This document shows positions 1 to 8,852 of a stretch of 64,000 nt of DNA, in pieces. The notes below the pieces were generated by a model, which had not been told where the DNA came from, searched no databases, and worked only from the letters and a program-made list of their open reading frames with translations. Made by a program: the position numbers and the translations under genes. The stretch covers positions 1,798,001 through 1,862,000 of the forward strand of contig NZ_CP087135.1 of the NCBI RefSeq assembly GCF_020911945.1. The letters are read 5' to 3'. The first letter of the stretch is position 1. Each line of letters starts with the position of its first letter. The stretch is from Flavobacterium galactosidilyticum (GTDB lineage: Bacteria > Bacteroidota > Bacteroidia > Flavobacteriales > Flavobacteriaceae).

Positions 1-1133
1 CATTGCGAGTGAGCATTCACTTTCTCAGTAGCTAGTACTTCAATTTGAGCAATGATATCTTTTTTCTTTGCTAAATTTTCAAGCTCGGTTCCTCTTAGAT
101 TTTCAAATAAAACTTCTCTTTTGTCGTGCATTTGTTTAGTCAAGTCACTAAACTTATTCCATATTTCGTCTCGATGTTCTCTAGAAACAGGTCCAATATC
201 TTCTTTCCAGATTCTATGTAAATCTTGTAATTCTCTAAACGCTTTATTAATATCTGCTTCTTTTACTAATTCTTCAACACGAGCAACTATTTTTTGTTTT
301 TGCTCTAAATTGTGTTTAAAATCTAGATCTCTTGCTTCTCTATCTAGGTGTAAATAATCATAGAAGTTTTCTACATGAAAGTGAAAATTATTCCAAACGT
401 GATTGTATTTATCTTTAGGAATTGCTCCAGCATTTTTCCAACGCTCTCTTAAATCATTAAAATGTTTTAAGGTGTCTTTGATATTTGCTTGCGGGTTTAT
501 CAATTCTTTTAACTCCTCAACTATCGCCAAACGGGTTTCTAAATTCGTTTTTAGATTCGTTTGTAGGCTTTTGAAATGCGCATTTTTGGCATCCCTGAAA
601 ATGGAATAATATTTATCAAAATTCGTTTTTAGTGGAGAATGATACTGAAAATCTTCGTTCGGATCTTGATTTTCAGCTAGAAAATCTTCTTTTTTCTCTT
701 CTAAAAGATGGTTGTATTTTGCTAGGAATGATTTTTTTATTTCTTCAATATGCTCTTTTGCTGATATCACTTTGTGAGTTGAAACTAAATTTTTTAGCTC
801 TTCAACTAACGCTTCTAATGATAGTGCATCATAATCCTGCATTGGAATAGCATGACGCTCTTTTAAGGTTTCATCTTCACTTTCCTCTGCATTAGAATCA
901 GCGATAGCATCTAGCGCAATCTTATTTTGAGTTTCATTTGCAGCATCAGCCTCCAGAGCTTTATCCCTAGTTGGAATTACCTCATTTTCTGCAGGAATAG
1001 CAGTAGGTTCTATTGCAACACTATTTTCTACGATCTCTGTTTGAGACTTATCAGTTGCAATTGCATTGTTTTCTATATTTCCATCTGCTTCGTTTTCATG
1101 ACGAGACAGGTTATCATTCTTTTCTTCTAACAT
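1..1133 (-). CDS. DUF349 domain-containing protein (partial)
   Basis: The start is the ATG at 1131-1133 and the C terminus lies beyond the left edge, so about 377 codons are visible. The first ~100 residues are acidic, low-complexity sequence rich in Glu, Asn and Ala. After that come helical units with the DUF349 signature: ERWKNAGAIPKDKY near residue 235 and RIWKEDIGPVSRE near residue 310. DUF349 proteins are widespread in Bacteroidota and have no firmly established biochemical role; a cytoplasmic helical-repeat protein is the safest description. An exact TAnnTTTG element lies about 65 nt upstream. The family assignment is secure from the repeated W-K motifs; function is unknown. Confidence 0.85.
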   Translation of the reverse strand, partial: MLEEKNDNLSRHENEADGNIENNAIATDKSQTEIVENSVAIEPTAIPAENEVIPTRDKALEADAANETQNKIALDAIADSNAEESEDETLKERHAIPMQDYDALSLEALVEELKNLVSTHKVISAKEHIEEIKKSFLAKYNHLLEEKKEDFLAENQDPNEDFQYHSPLKTNFDKYYSIFRDAKNAHFKSLQTNLKTNLETRLAIVEELKELINPQANIKDTLKHFNDLRERWKNAGAIPKDKYNHVWNNFHFHVENFYDYLHLDREARDLDFKHNLEQKQKIVARVEELVKEADINKAFRELQDLHRIWKEDIGPVSREHRDEIWNKFSDLTKQMHDKREVLFENLRGTELENLAKKKDIIAQIEVLATEKVNAHSQ

Positions 1134-1197
1134 TTTTTCAATGTATAAGGTTTGTATTAATATGTATTGCGAAAGGTACTAAAGCAGTTTGAAAATA

Positions 1198-1205
1198 CAA
1201 AATTA
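1198..1205 (-). promoter_or_regulatory. Putative -7 element for the DUF349 gene
   Basis: TAATTTTG on the minus strand is an exact match to the Bacteroidota -7 consensus TAnnTTTG. It implies a 5' UTR of about 55-60 nt. No TTG is seen at the expected -33 distance. Confidence 0.5.
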
Positions 1206-1331
1206 ATCAACTGATTATCACTTTTTTTAAAGGAAATTGATTGATTTAAATCCATTATAGATTGTTTGCTGTCGTTTTTATCATTTATTTTTCAATAATT
1301 ACCGTGCGTTCTTTCCTTTTTTGAATAAAAA

Positions 1332-1359
1332 AAACTACAACTTTTCATGGTTGTAGTTT
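1332..1359 (-). terminator. Intrinsic terminator of aroE
   Basis: A perfect 10-bp stem (1332-1341 with 350-359) with an 8-nt loop is followed on the minus strand by a run of T. It lies about 30 nt past the aroE stop codon. Confidence 0.8.
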
Positions 1360-1389
1360 GATATAATTTTATGTAATTGTGTCTTTATA

Positions 1390-2139
1390 TTATTTATTCC
1401 AAATATCCCAAGCCTTTTCTGCTTGAAAAATAAGCATGTCTAACCCATTTTTGATTTGTGCACCTTGTGCTTTTGCTTTTTTGAGAAATTGGGTTTCTGC
1501 TGGATTGTAAATTAGGTCAAACGCTATATGATTTTTCGTGAAATATTCATACGGAATTAGTGGATATGCTTCAGTGTTAGGACTTGTTCCTACAGGAGTG
1601 GAGTTGATTATGATTTGGTAATTATCAAATGTAGTTGCATTGATTCTGTCATAATCGATTGCGTTCTCTTTGGCTTCTCTTGAAACAAAAGTGTACGGAA
1701 TATTCAGCTCATTTAAAGCAAAAGCAACTCCTTTTGAAGCGCCGCCTGTTCCTAAAATCAAAGCTTTTTTGTGATGGCTTTTCAATAAGGGCTCTAATGA
1801 TTTTTTGAAACCATAATAATCAGTGTTGTATCCTTTCAGTTTTCCTTTTTTGGTGATTTTAATGGTATTTACAGCACCAATTAATGCTGCTTTTTTTGAT
1901 AGTTTATCCAAAAAAGGAATTACTGTTTCTTTATAAGGAATAGTAACATTTAAACCTTTTAAGTTGGGAGTATTTTTTATGATTTCAGGAAAAGCTGTTA
2001 TTTCCTGAATATCAAAATTCTCGTAGGTACAACCGTCAAAGTTTTCGTTGTTGAATTTATCTGTAAAATACCCTTTTGAAAAAGAGTAATTAATATTTCT
2101 TCCCAGTAAACCAAAACGTTTTCTTACTATGTCAATCAT
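1390..2139 (-). CDS. aroE: Shikimate dehydrogenase
   Basis: Reduces 3-dehydroshikimate to shikimate with NADPH, the fourth step of the cytoplasmic chorismate pathway. The 249-residue protein has the shikimate-binding Ser pair (YSFSKGY, residues 18-24), the catalytic Lys70 in NVTIPYKE, Asp107 in YNTDYYGF, and the nucleotide-binding loop LGTGGASKG at about 129-137. NSTPVGTSP near residue 180 is also typical. The length is slightly short of the ~270 usual in enterobacteria but normal for Bacteroidota. Its ATG overlaps the stop codon of the upstream TPR gene by one base (TAATG), implying translational coupling. A terminator follows. Confidence 0.96.
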   Translation of the reverse strand: MIDIVRKRFGLLGRNINYSFSKGYFTDKFNNENFDGCTYENFDIQEITAFPEIIKNTPNLKGLNVTIPYKETVIPFLDKLSKKAALIGAVNTIKITKKGKLKGYNTDYYGFKKSLEPLLKSHHKKALILGTGGASKGVAFALNELNIPYTFVSREAKENAIDYDRINATTFDNYQIIINSTPVGTSPNTEAYPLIPYEYFTKNHIAFDLIYNPAETQFLKKAKAQGAQIKNGLDMLIFQAEKAWDIWNK

Positions 2140-3536
2140 TATATTTTTTTATGTTTTGCTATAAAATTTTGTACTACTTTTTTTGCCCAAACAACTGGAA
2201 ATTGCTCTTCTAAAAGGTTTAGGTTTTCAAAATTCAATCGCAAGGCATTGCTTAAATGGAATTTTGCTTTTGTCGTATCTGTTAGCATATAATACAAACC
2301 AGCCAAACGATATTCTACTTCGTTTTCTTCTGGAAAATATTCAGATGCTTGCAATAACGTTTGAATAGCACTTTCGAATTCACCTAAAAACTGAAGAATG
2401 TCTACCCAAAATAACCAAGTATCCAACGAGTAATCTCCAAATTCTACTGCTTTTCTGTATCCAAATTCAGCTTCTTCAAAGAAGTTCATTTGTTTGTTGA
2501 TGGAAGCGAAGCGTTTCCAATACAAACGGTTTTGATTGTCAATAGCTAATGCTTTGTTGACAAAGAAAAGTGCTTTTTGAAAGTTTTTTTGACGCACATA
2601 AAAATCAGTTATAGCAATCCAACCTTTATCTAATAATGGATCTTCATGTACAGTTTGGTTGAAATATTTCAGCGCTAAGACTTTGTTGCCTAGTTTTTCA
2701 TGGCATTTTCCTATTCGTAATAAAGCGTAAGAAGTAGCATCGTCTAATTCGATAGTTCTTTCATAGCTTTCAATTGCTTCTTTGTATTTTTTTAATCGTT
2801 CAAAAGCTTTCGCTTTTTCCATAAATGCACCAAGGAATTCATCGTCGATTAAGGTGGCATAATCAAAGGCGCGAATCGCACTTTCATATTCTTTTACACC
2901 ATAATGCAAACGACCTACTTGATGCCATGCAATTTCACTATAGGGATTCTTCTCGATATATTCGTTCAAGAAAGTTATAGCTTCTTGATTTTGATCTAAG
3001 AATTCAAAGCAATATACTACGTTGTATAAGGCAGATTGATCTTCTAAATCTTCCTCAAGACATTTAATAAAACTTTCTTTTGCTGACTCAAAGTTATCCA
3101 TGAATAAGTATTCCATACCTATTAAATTATGGACATCAGCATAATCATCTGTATATTTTAAAGCAATTTTTAATAATTCAACTGCTTTTTCGTGTTGATC
3201 TCTTTTAGAGTAAATATTTGCTTTTTGAATGTATATCTCTTCGTTCGTTGGTTCGATTGCATATAATTCATTTAATAATTTTTCGGCTAATTCTAGTTTG
3301 TCATCATAGACTAACATCTCCACTTGAACTAATTTTAGTCCTGTTGATTTAGGGTGTTGGTCTAGTGCTAGTTTTAGTGCTTTTTTTGCCAAAGCGGCCT
3401 TGCCCATATCGAGATAGTGAAGAATAATTTCTTCAAATTCCTCTGAGTCAAAAAAGAGAACTTTGTTGGTTTTCAACATAGACTCAAATTTAGACAGGGA
3501 CAAGTTATAGTCTTCTTCTTCGTTGCTTAATTGCAT
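2139..3536 (-). CDS. Tetratricopeptide repeat protein
   Basis: A 465-residue soluble protein made almost wholly of TPR-like helix pairs, with recurring A--Y--A motifs such as YKEAIESYERTIELD and YESAIRAFDYATLID. There is no signal peptide or membrane segment, so it is probably a cytoplasmic scaffold. It is the first gene of a two-gene unit with aroE, with overlapping stop and start. No enzymatic domain is visible and the partner is unknown; co-transcription with aroE is the only functional clue. The start ATG at 3534-3536 gives MQLSNEEEDYNLSLSKFE, a plausible N terminus. Confidence 0.88.
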   Translation of the reverse strand: MQLSNEEEDYNLSLSKFESMLKTNKVLFFDSEEFEEIILHYLDMGKAALAKKALKLALDQHPKSTGLKLVQVEMLVYDDKLELAEKLLNELYAIEPTNEEIYIQKANIYSKRDQHEKAVELLKIALKYTDDYADVHNLIGMEYLFMDNFESAKESFIKCLEEDLEDQSALYNVVYCFEFLDQNQEAITFLNEYIEKNPYSEIAWHQVGRLHYGVKEYESAIRAFDYATLIDDEFLGAFMEKAKAFERLKKYKEAIESYERTIELDDATSYALLRIGKCHEKLGNKVLALKYFNQTVHEDPLLDKGWIAITDFYVRQKNFQKALFFVNKALAIDNQNRLYWKRFASINKQMNFFEEAEFGYRKAVEFGDYSLDTWLFWVDILQFLGEFESAIQTLLQASEYFPEENEVEYRLAGLYYMLTDTTKAKFHLSNALRLNFENLNLLEEQFPVVWAKKVVQNFIAKHKKI

Positions 3537-3555
3537 ACTGTGTTTTTTTAATTTG

Positions 3556-3573
3556 GCCTAACTAAAGTTAGGC
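3556..3573 (-). promoter_or_regulatory. Short perfect hairpin upstream of the TPR-aroE operon
   Basis: GCCTAAC and GTTAGGC flank a 4-nt loop, 20 nt upstream of the TPR start codon. The minus-strand sequence TAACTTTA inside it is a 7/8 match to TAnnTTTG, so this could be a promoter overlapping an operator or just a leader hairpin. Confidence 0.3.
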
Positions 3574-3674
3574 ATCCTTAATATTAATGTGAGGAGAAGT
3601 AGGAATTCTTTTGAACAATTTAATTAACAAAAAATAAATTTCTTTTTTGAAAATGAATTTTCGTAATAACCTGA

Positions 3675-3763
3675 GATTCTAGCCCTGATAGAAATGAAAA
3701 TCCTTTTATGGCGTTGTTCGCCTTAAAAGATTGTAATGGATAGCAGGAATAGCTTCTAAAAAA
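3675..3763 (+). repeat. Dispersed structured intergenic element, copy A
   Basis: The core reads TAGCCCTGATAG near 3680-3691, then a central hairpin, then GGATAGCAGGAATAGC. The hairpin pairs AATC (3699-3702) with GATT (729-732), leaves C703 bulged, pairs TTTTA (704-708) with TAAAA (724-728), and ends in GGCG/CGCC around a TTGTT loop. It matches copies B (23456-23532) and C (32099-32186). The right end abuts the aminotransferase stop codon. Strand is given as the orientation shared by the three copies. Confidence 0.7.
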
Positions 3764-3764
3764 A

Positions 3765-4952
3765 TTACTCTCTATTATAAATTTCGTCCATTACCTCAAG
3801 TATTATTTTGCAACCTTCTTGAATTTCTTCGTTAGAAATAGTTAGTGGCGGTGTGATTCGGATCGCTGTTCCTTCAAAAAGTAGCCAAAATAAAATGAGT
3901 CCTTTGTCTTGACATTTAAGTATCACTTCATTTGTTATGTGGTCACTTTTTGTCATTGCGGCCAGCATTAATCCTTTTCCTCGTATTTCCTCTATCAAAG
4001 GATGTACCAAAAGCGATCTAAATAGTTTTTCTTTTTCTAGGGCTTCAAGCATTAGATTGGTCTCGGTAATTTCTTTCAAAGTGGCCAAGCAGGCTGACGC
4101 AATGACAGGATGACCACCAAAAGTAGTAATATGTCCTAGTTTCGGGTTTTCGCTCAATAAATCCATTCGTTCCGCCGAAGCTGTGAAAGCACCTACAGGC
4201 ATGCCACCTCCCATTCCTTTTCCCATGACAAGAATATCAGGTACTACATCGTAGTTTTGGAATCCAAAAAGTTTTCCTGTTCGTCCAAAACCCGGTTGGA
4301 TTTCGTCTAGAATCATCATGGCACCCACTTCGTCGCAGCGTTGACGTACCTTTTTTAGAAAATCATTATGTGGTTGTATAAATCCAGCGCCACCTTGAAT
4401 GGTCTCTAGAATAATTCCGGCCGTTTTAGTAGTTATTTTGTGTAAATCTTCTTCGTTATTGAAAGTGATAAAATCTACATCAGGAATCAAAGGACGAAAT
4501 ACTTGTTTGCGTTCTTCAAACCCCATAACGCTCATAGAACCCATTGTATTACCATGATAGGCATTGTGACACGATATCAATTGGCTTCTTCCTGTAGTTC
4601 TTCTAGCAAGTTTTAAAGCGCCTTCTATAGCTTCGGTTCCTGAATTGACCAAATAGGTTTTGTCCAATGGTTTCGGCAAGAGAGAAGCTAGTAATTTACA
4701 ATATTCAACTGCTGGACTTTGCGAATATTCACCATAAACCATCACGTGAGAATATTTGTCCAATTGGTCTTTTATAGCTTGGTTTACTCTTGGATGTTGA
4801 TGTCCAAGCGGACAAGCGGAAACTCCAGCCACAAAATCCAAGTATTTTTTATTGTTAGTATCATAAATATAAGAACCTATTGCATGTGAAACTTCCATGC
4901 CTAAAGGATATGGAGACGTTTGTGCCTGGTATTTTATAAAATCAGTATTCAA
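3765..4952 (-). CDS. Class III PLP-dependent aminotransferase (aspartate aminotransferase family)
   Basis: A fold-type I aminotransferase of the acetylornithine/ornithine/4-aminobutyrate group, 395 residues. Visible motifs are NSGTEA (103-108), the HNAYHGNT stretch (129-136), LDEIQPGFGRTG (215-226) with the PLP-binding Asp, and Lys245 in MGKGMGGG, which should form the Schiff base. The amino donor cannot be fixed from sequence; no arginine or ornithine genes are adjacent. The only suitable start is TTG at 4952, matching the usual N terminus for this group. It lies 16 nt downstream of the OstA-like gene and is probably co-transcribed with it. Confidence 0.88.
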   Translation of the reverse strand: MNTDFIKYQAQTSPYPLGMEVSHAIGSYIYDTNNKKYLDFVAGVSACPLGHQHPRVNQAIKDQLDKYSHVMVYGEYSQSPAVEYCKLLASLLPKPLDKTYLVNSGTEAIEGALKLARRTTGRSQLISCHNAYHGNTMGSMSVMGFEERKQVFRPLIPDVDFITFNNEEDLHKITTKTAGIILETIQGGAGFIQPHNDFLKKVRQRCDEVGAMMILDEIQPGFGRTGKLFGFQNYDVVPDILVMGKGMGGGMPVGAFTASAERMDLLSENPKLGHITTFGGHPVIASACLATLKEITETNLMLEALEKEKLFRSLLVHPLIEEIRGKGLMLAAMTKSDHITNEVILKCQDKGLILFWLLFEGTAIRITPPLTISNEEIQEGCKIILEVMDEIYNRE

Positions 4953-4968
4953 AACTAATGTCTTTTAA

Positions 4969-6624
4969 TTATTTAACTTTTGTTCCTTTTGGCGATTGTG
5001 GACTTTTCTTTTTATCATAATTCAAAGTCTCTTTTCGAATTTTCATAGGAACATTTTCTTTTGCTTCGTCAGATTGGGTTGCTTTAGCTATTTTTTCATT
5101 GTCCTCATTTTCTTCTGGCGGAAAAATATCATCTTTTGATTTGATTTTTTCGTCACCTCGCCAGACTAATCCTCTCAGTTTTCGAGCACTTTCTGGCAAA
5201 TCTTTTTCAGGATAAATATCTCCATCTACTTGATTGAAAAAAGTAATGGTTTCTATTTCGTTTTTGTCTAAAAGAAGATTGATTTTACTACTTACGTTTT
5301 TATTGATGCCTATCAGTTCTTGAGCGTCATTTCGCATGTAATAAACAACTTCAGCATTTTTGACAATATCAACATCATGTAGTTTTCCTTCCGTAAATTT
5401 ACCATAGAGATTTTGACCTTTCACTTGATTATAGCCTGAGCCAATGGTATCTTTTGAAACTAGGAATGTGTTGTTGAGAACTTTGAGCGAATCTAGTTTT
5501 TGCGTAGTGCTATTTCCTATGAGATGCATGATATCTCCTGTTATTTGGCTTTCACCGTTCCAAAGGATAGGATTTCCAATCAATTTTGTCAGACCGAGTT
5601 TAGTGCTCGAATGAATAGAATCGCATTTTCCGCTCATGTCAGTTTTGTAAAATCGCACATTATTGAAAGCTCTGATAATTCGATTTCCTTCTTTTCCAGT
5701 TACCATCAATTTCTTTCCGTGAATGTAAACCGAATCATTTTCTACAAAATTTACCGCTACGGCTCTTTTTGTTACAAAAACGGAGTCTTTCTTTTTATAC
5801 ATTTCAGCATAATGTCCTTTTATAATTCCACGGTTGATTGAATCCGTAATTTTCACGTTTCTAGTTGCCGAGGCAAATTCACGATTTCGATCATAATACA
5901 AACTATCGCCTCTTATCACTCGATCATCGTATTTGATATAGGATTTGTTGAGGAAATGAGCTAAGTTTTTCTTGGTGTCATAAAACCCCTTTTCAGTATA
6001 AATATAATTGGCTTTACTAGTAATTGTTGAAGGTCCTAAAAGATAGGAATGCCCAGAATTACTAAAATAATCAAGATGATTTGATTTTATAACATAAGTA
6101 GGATTTGTGATAGTAACTGCGGTCAGGAATTGAAATTTTTTCTGATTAACGTAATAGCGTCCTGAATTGCTTTGTAAAGTATTGTCTTTATTGGTTATAG
6201 TACCAGGAGTTTCATAAAAAACTTCTTGAGTGTTACGATCAAAATTTATTATTTCTGTTGTCAAAGTTGCATCTGGCGAACTCATTACTGCTTCGCCTGA
6301 AGCGTACGCTTTTTTTACGTTTCCGTTATATTCAGCGTATTTACTGTTTAAGAATAATGTGTCTCCTTGCACCATTTGTACATTACCAAAAGCTTTAATA
6401 TAGTTTTCTTTTTGGAAATAATATGCTTTATTACAGGTCATTACCACGCCATCATGATTCACACGAACATTTCCAATTAGCAATAATGCATCAGGAATTT
6501 CTACTTGATTTACATCGGCAAAATCAGAGTTTTCTACAATAATTTTTTTTGGAGCTTGCGCCAAAACAAAATTTGTGATTAAAAGTAGTAAACAATAACG
6601 AAGGAAAAACAGCGGTTTATTCAA
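4969..6624 (-). CDS. OstA/LptA-like periplasmic protein
   Basis: A 551-residue exported protein with a signal peptide (hydrophobic residues 5-21, ending LAQA). The rest is beta-rich repeats typical of the OstA/LptA-like fold, for example IRGDSLYYDRNREFA and VQGDTLFLNSKYAEY. LptA-fold proteins form a periplasmic bridge carrying lipopolysaccharide to the outer membrane; this long form is common in Bacteroidota. The C-terminal ~80 residues are charged and look disordered. The start is TTG at 6624, because a TGA stop lies 18 nt upstream in frame with no ATG between. A specific Lpt role is inference from family only. Confidence 0.85.
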   Translation of the reverse strand: MNKPLFFLRYCLLLLITNFVLAQAPKKIIVENSDFADVNQVEIPDALLLIGNVRVNHDGVVMTCNKAYYFQKENYIKAFGNVQMVQGDTLFLNSKYAEYNGNVKKAYASGEAVMSSPDATLTTEIINFDRNTQEVFYETPGTITNKDNTLQSNSGRYYVNQKKFQFLTAVTITNPTYVIKSNHLDYFSNSGHSYLLGPSTITSKANYIYTEKGFYDTKKNLAHFLNKSYIKYDDRVIRGDSLYYDRNREFASATRNVKITDSINRGIIKGHYAEMYKKKDSVFVTKRAVAVNFVENDSVYIHGKKLMVTGKEGNRIIRAFNNVRFYKTDMSGKCDSIHSSTKLGLTKLIGNPILWNGESQITGDIMHLIGNSTTQKLDSLKVLNNTFLVSKDTIGSGYNQVKGQNLYGKFTEGKLHDVDIVKNAEVVYYMRNDAQELIGINKNVSSKINLLLDKNEIETITFFNQVDGDIYPEKDLPESARKLRGLVWRGDEKIKSKDDIFPPEENEDNEKIAKATQSDEAKENVPMKIRKETLNYDKKKSPQSPKGTKVK

Positions 6625-6887
6625 TGGATTTATTTTTTGTCAAATTTATGAAAAAGGAAACGATCCTAATCGATATTAAGGTTTATTTATAATTCGTTAG
6701 AAGTGTGCTAAAAAACAATAAGTTGCTGCGGCAAAGTTATCAACAAATAGTGGTACTCCTTCGTTGTAGTATCTGTTTTTTAATAGAGAATTATGTAGTT
6801 TCAAAGCATATCGACTTCTATGTATCTAAAATAGATTAAATTTAAAAATTGATTGTTCATATAGCCCAAAAAAGAAATCAGCACAAA

Positions 6888-6895
6888 TAATTTTG
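6888..6895 (+). promoter_or_regulatory. Putative -7 element for the amylase gene
   Basis: TAATTTTG is an exact TAnnTTTG match ending only 4 nt before the ATG at 6900, so the transcript would be leaderless or nearly so. Confidence 0.5.
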
Positions 6896-6899
6896 TACG

Positions 6900-8771
6900 A
6901 TGAAAAAAACCACTATTGTTGCAGGAATTAGCGTCATGCTTTTAGCAATGGCATGTAAAACGAAAGATTTAAAAATGAACGGAATACAGAAAGAGTCAGT
7001 ATCCAATAAAAAAGAAGTTGTATATCAGGTTTTTACCCGATTATTTGGAAATAAAAATACCACAAACAAGCGCTGGGGGACCATTGAGGAAAATGGAGTA
7101 GGGAAGTTTAATGATTTTACCCCCAAAGCACTGAGAGAAATAAAGGATTTAGGGGTAACTTATATTTGGTACACAGGTGTTCCGCATCATGCTTTAATAA
7201 GGGATTATACGTCTATAGGGATTTCTAACGATGATCCAGAAGTGGTAAAAGGTAGAGCTGGATCGCCTTATGCAGTTAAGGATTATTATAATGTAAACCC
7301 TGATTTAGCAGTTAATCCAGCGAATCGTTTGATGGAATTTGAAGATTTAATCGTTCGGACTCACGATGCAGGAATGAAAGTTATCATTGATATTGTTCCT
7401 AATCACATTGCCAGAAAGTATGAGGGCAAGACTAATCCGAAAGGAGTTAAAGATTTTGGTGCAGATGATGACACTACTGTTGAGTACAAAAGAGATAATA
7501 ATTTCTATTATATTCCAAATACTTCCTTTGAAATTCCTGATACTGACAAGCCGCTTAATGGGGAAAGTAATCCACTAATTGACGGTGAATTTAAAGAAAA
7601 TCCAGCAAAATGGACAGGAAACGGTTCGCGTTTGGCTAAGCCAGATAAAAATGATTGGTATGAAACCGTAAAAGTAAATTACGGAATCCGCCCAGATGGT
7701 TCTAAAGATTTTCCACAGCTTCCTGAAGGATTTTATTCGAAATCGTATCGGGAACATTATGAATTTTGGAAAGATAAAGACGTTCCTAATTCATGGATGA
7801 AATTTAGAGATATTGCTTTGTATTGGACTGCTAAAGGTGTAGATGGTTTCAGGTATGATATGGCTGAAATGGTGCCTGTTGAATTCTGGAGTTATATGAA
7901 CTCATCTATTAAAATGAAAAACCCAACTGCTTTTTTACTTGCGGAAGTTTATAATCCAGGAGAATATCGCAATTATATTCATTTAGGGAAAATGGATTAT
8001 TTGTACGATAAAGTGGAAACATATGATAAGTTGAAAGATATTATTCAAGGAAAGTCTTTGCCTGATGGTCTATCAAATATTCAAAACGGTTTGGCAGATA
8101 TTGAACATAATATGTTACACTTTTTAGATAATCATGACGAACAACGATTGGCAAGTCCAGAATTTGCAGGATCTCCACAAAAAGGTATGCCTTTAATGGT
8201 GTTTTCTACGACAATAAGTACATCGCCAACCATGATTTATTTTGGTCAAGAAGTAGGAGAGGCAGCAAATGAAAATGCTGGTTTTGGAACGCGTTCTAGA
8301 ACATCTATTTTTGATTATATAGGAGTACCCAATCATCAACGCTGGATGAATTATGGTAAATTTGACGGAGGTCAATTGAGTCGAGAAGAAAAAGACTTGC
8401 GCGATTTTTATAAACGTTTGCTTAATTTTTCTATTACTAGCAGTGCTTTGACGGGAGCTTTTCAAGAAATTCAAACTCTCAACCGAAAAAGTACGGCTGG
8501 TTACGATCCCGGAATTTATGCTTTTACGCGTTGGTCTGAAGTGGAAAAATTGATAATTGTTACTAATTTTTCATGGGTAGCTGCAAGTAAGTTCGAACTA
8601 AAAGTTCCTTCAGATATTATTCGTAAATGGAGATTAAAAGATGGTAATTACACTTTGACGGATCAGTTGTACAAGCGAAATTCTGTTCAGTTAGTAGTGT
8701 TGAATAGGGAAGGGAAAGCTGAAATTTCAATTGCACCGTCAGAATCTTTTATCTTTCAGTTAAATAAATAG
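6900..8771 (+). CDS. GH13 alpha-amylase family lipoprotein
   Basis: A 623-residue glycoside hydrolase family 13 protein acting on alpha-glucans outside the cytoplasm. The N terminus is a lipoprotein signal (hydrophobic stretch ending LLAMAC, Cys19). The conserved GH13 regions are all present: DIVPNH (region I), GFRYDMAE with the Asp nucleophile (region II), LLAEVYNP with the acid/base Glu (region III) and FLDNHDEQR (region IV). Exact substrate (starch, maltodextrin, trehalose-type) is not predictable here. It stands alone: no susC/susD pair or sugar transporter is adjacent. A shared bidirectional terminator separates it from the convergent SOD gene. Confidence 0.93.
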   Translation: MKKTTIVAGISVMLLAMACKTKDLKMNGIQKESVSNKKEVVYQVFTRLFGNKNTTNKRWGTIEENGVGKFNDFTPKALREIKDLGVTYIWYTGVPHHALIRDYTSIGISNDDPEVVKGRAGSPYAVKDYYNVNPDLAVNPANRLMEFEDLIVRTHDAGMKVIIDIVPNHIARKYEGKTNPKGVKDFGADDDTTVEYKRDNNFYYIPNTSFEIPDTDKPLNGESNPLIDGEFKENPAKWTGNGSRLAKPDKNDWYETVKVNYGIRPDGSKDFPQLPEGFYSKSYREHYEFWKDKDVPNSWMKFRDIALYWTAKGVDGFRYDMAEMVPVEFWSYMNSSIKMKNPTAFLLAEVYNPGEYRNYIHLGKMDYLYDKVETYDKLKDIIQGKSLPDGLSNIQNGLADIEHNMLHFLDNHDEQRLASPEFAGSPQKGMPLMVFSTTISTSPTMIYFGQEVGEAANENAGFGTRSRTSIFDYIGVPNHQRWMNYGKFDGGQLSREEKDLRDFYKRLLNFSITSSALTGAFQEIQTLNRKSTAGYDPGIYAFTRWSEVEKLIIVTNFSWVAASKFELKVPSDIIRKWRLKDGNYTLTDQLYKRNSVQLVVLNREGKAEISIAPSESFIFQLNK

Positions 8772-8800
8772 ATTATAGAATTAGCTAATAAATTTTTAAA

Positions 8801-8839
8801 AAAAAAACCGTTACGAATTTTCACAACGGTATTTTTTTT
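8801..8839. terminator. Bidirectional terminator between amylase and SOD
   Basis: ACCGTT (807-812) pairs with AACGGT (825-830), flanked by an A-tract on the left and a T-tract on the right, so it can serve both convergent genes. Confidence 0.75.
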
Positions 8840-8852
8840 TGGTAGCTAATAA

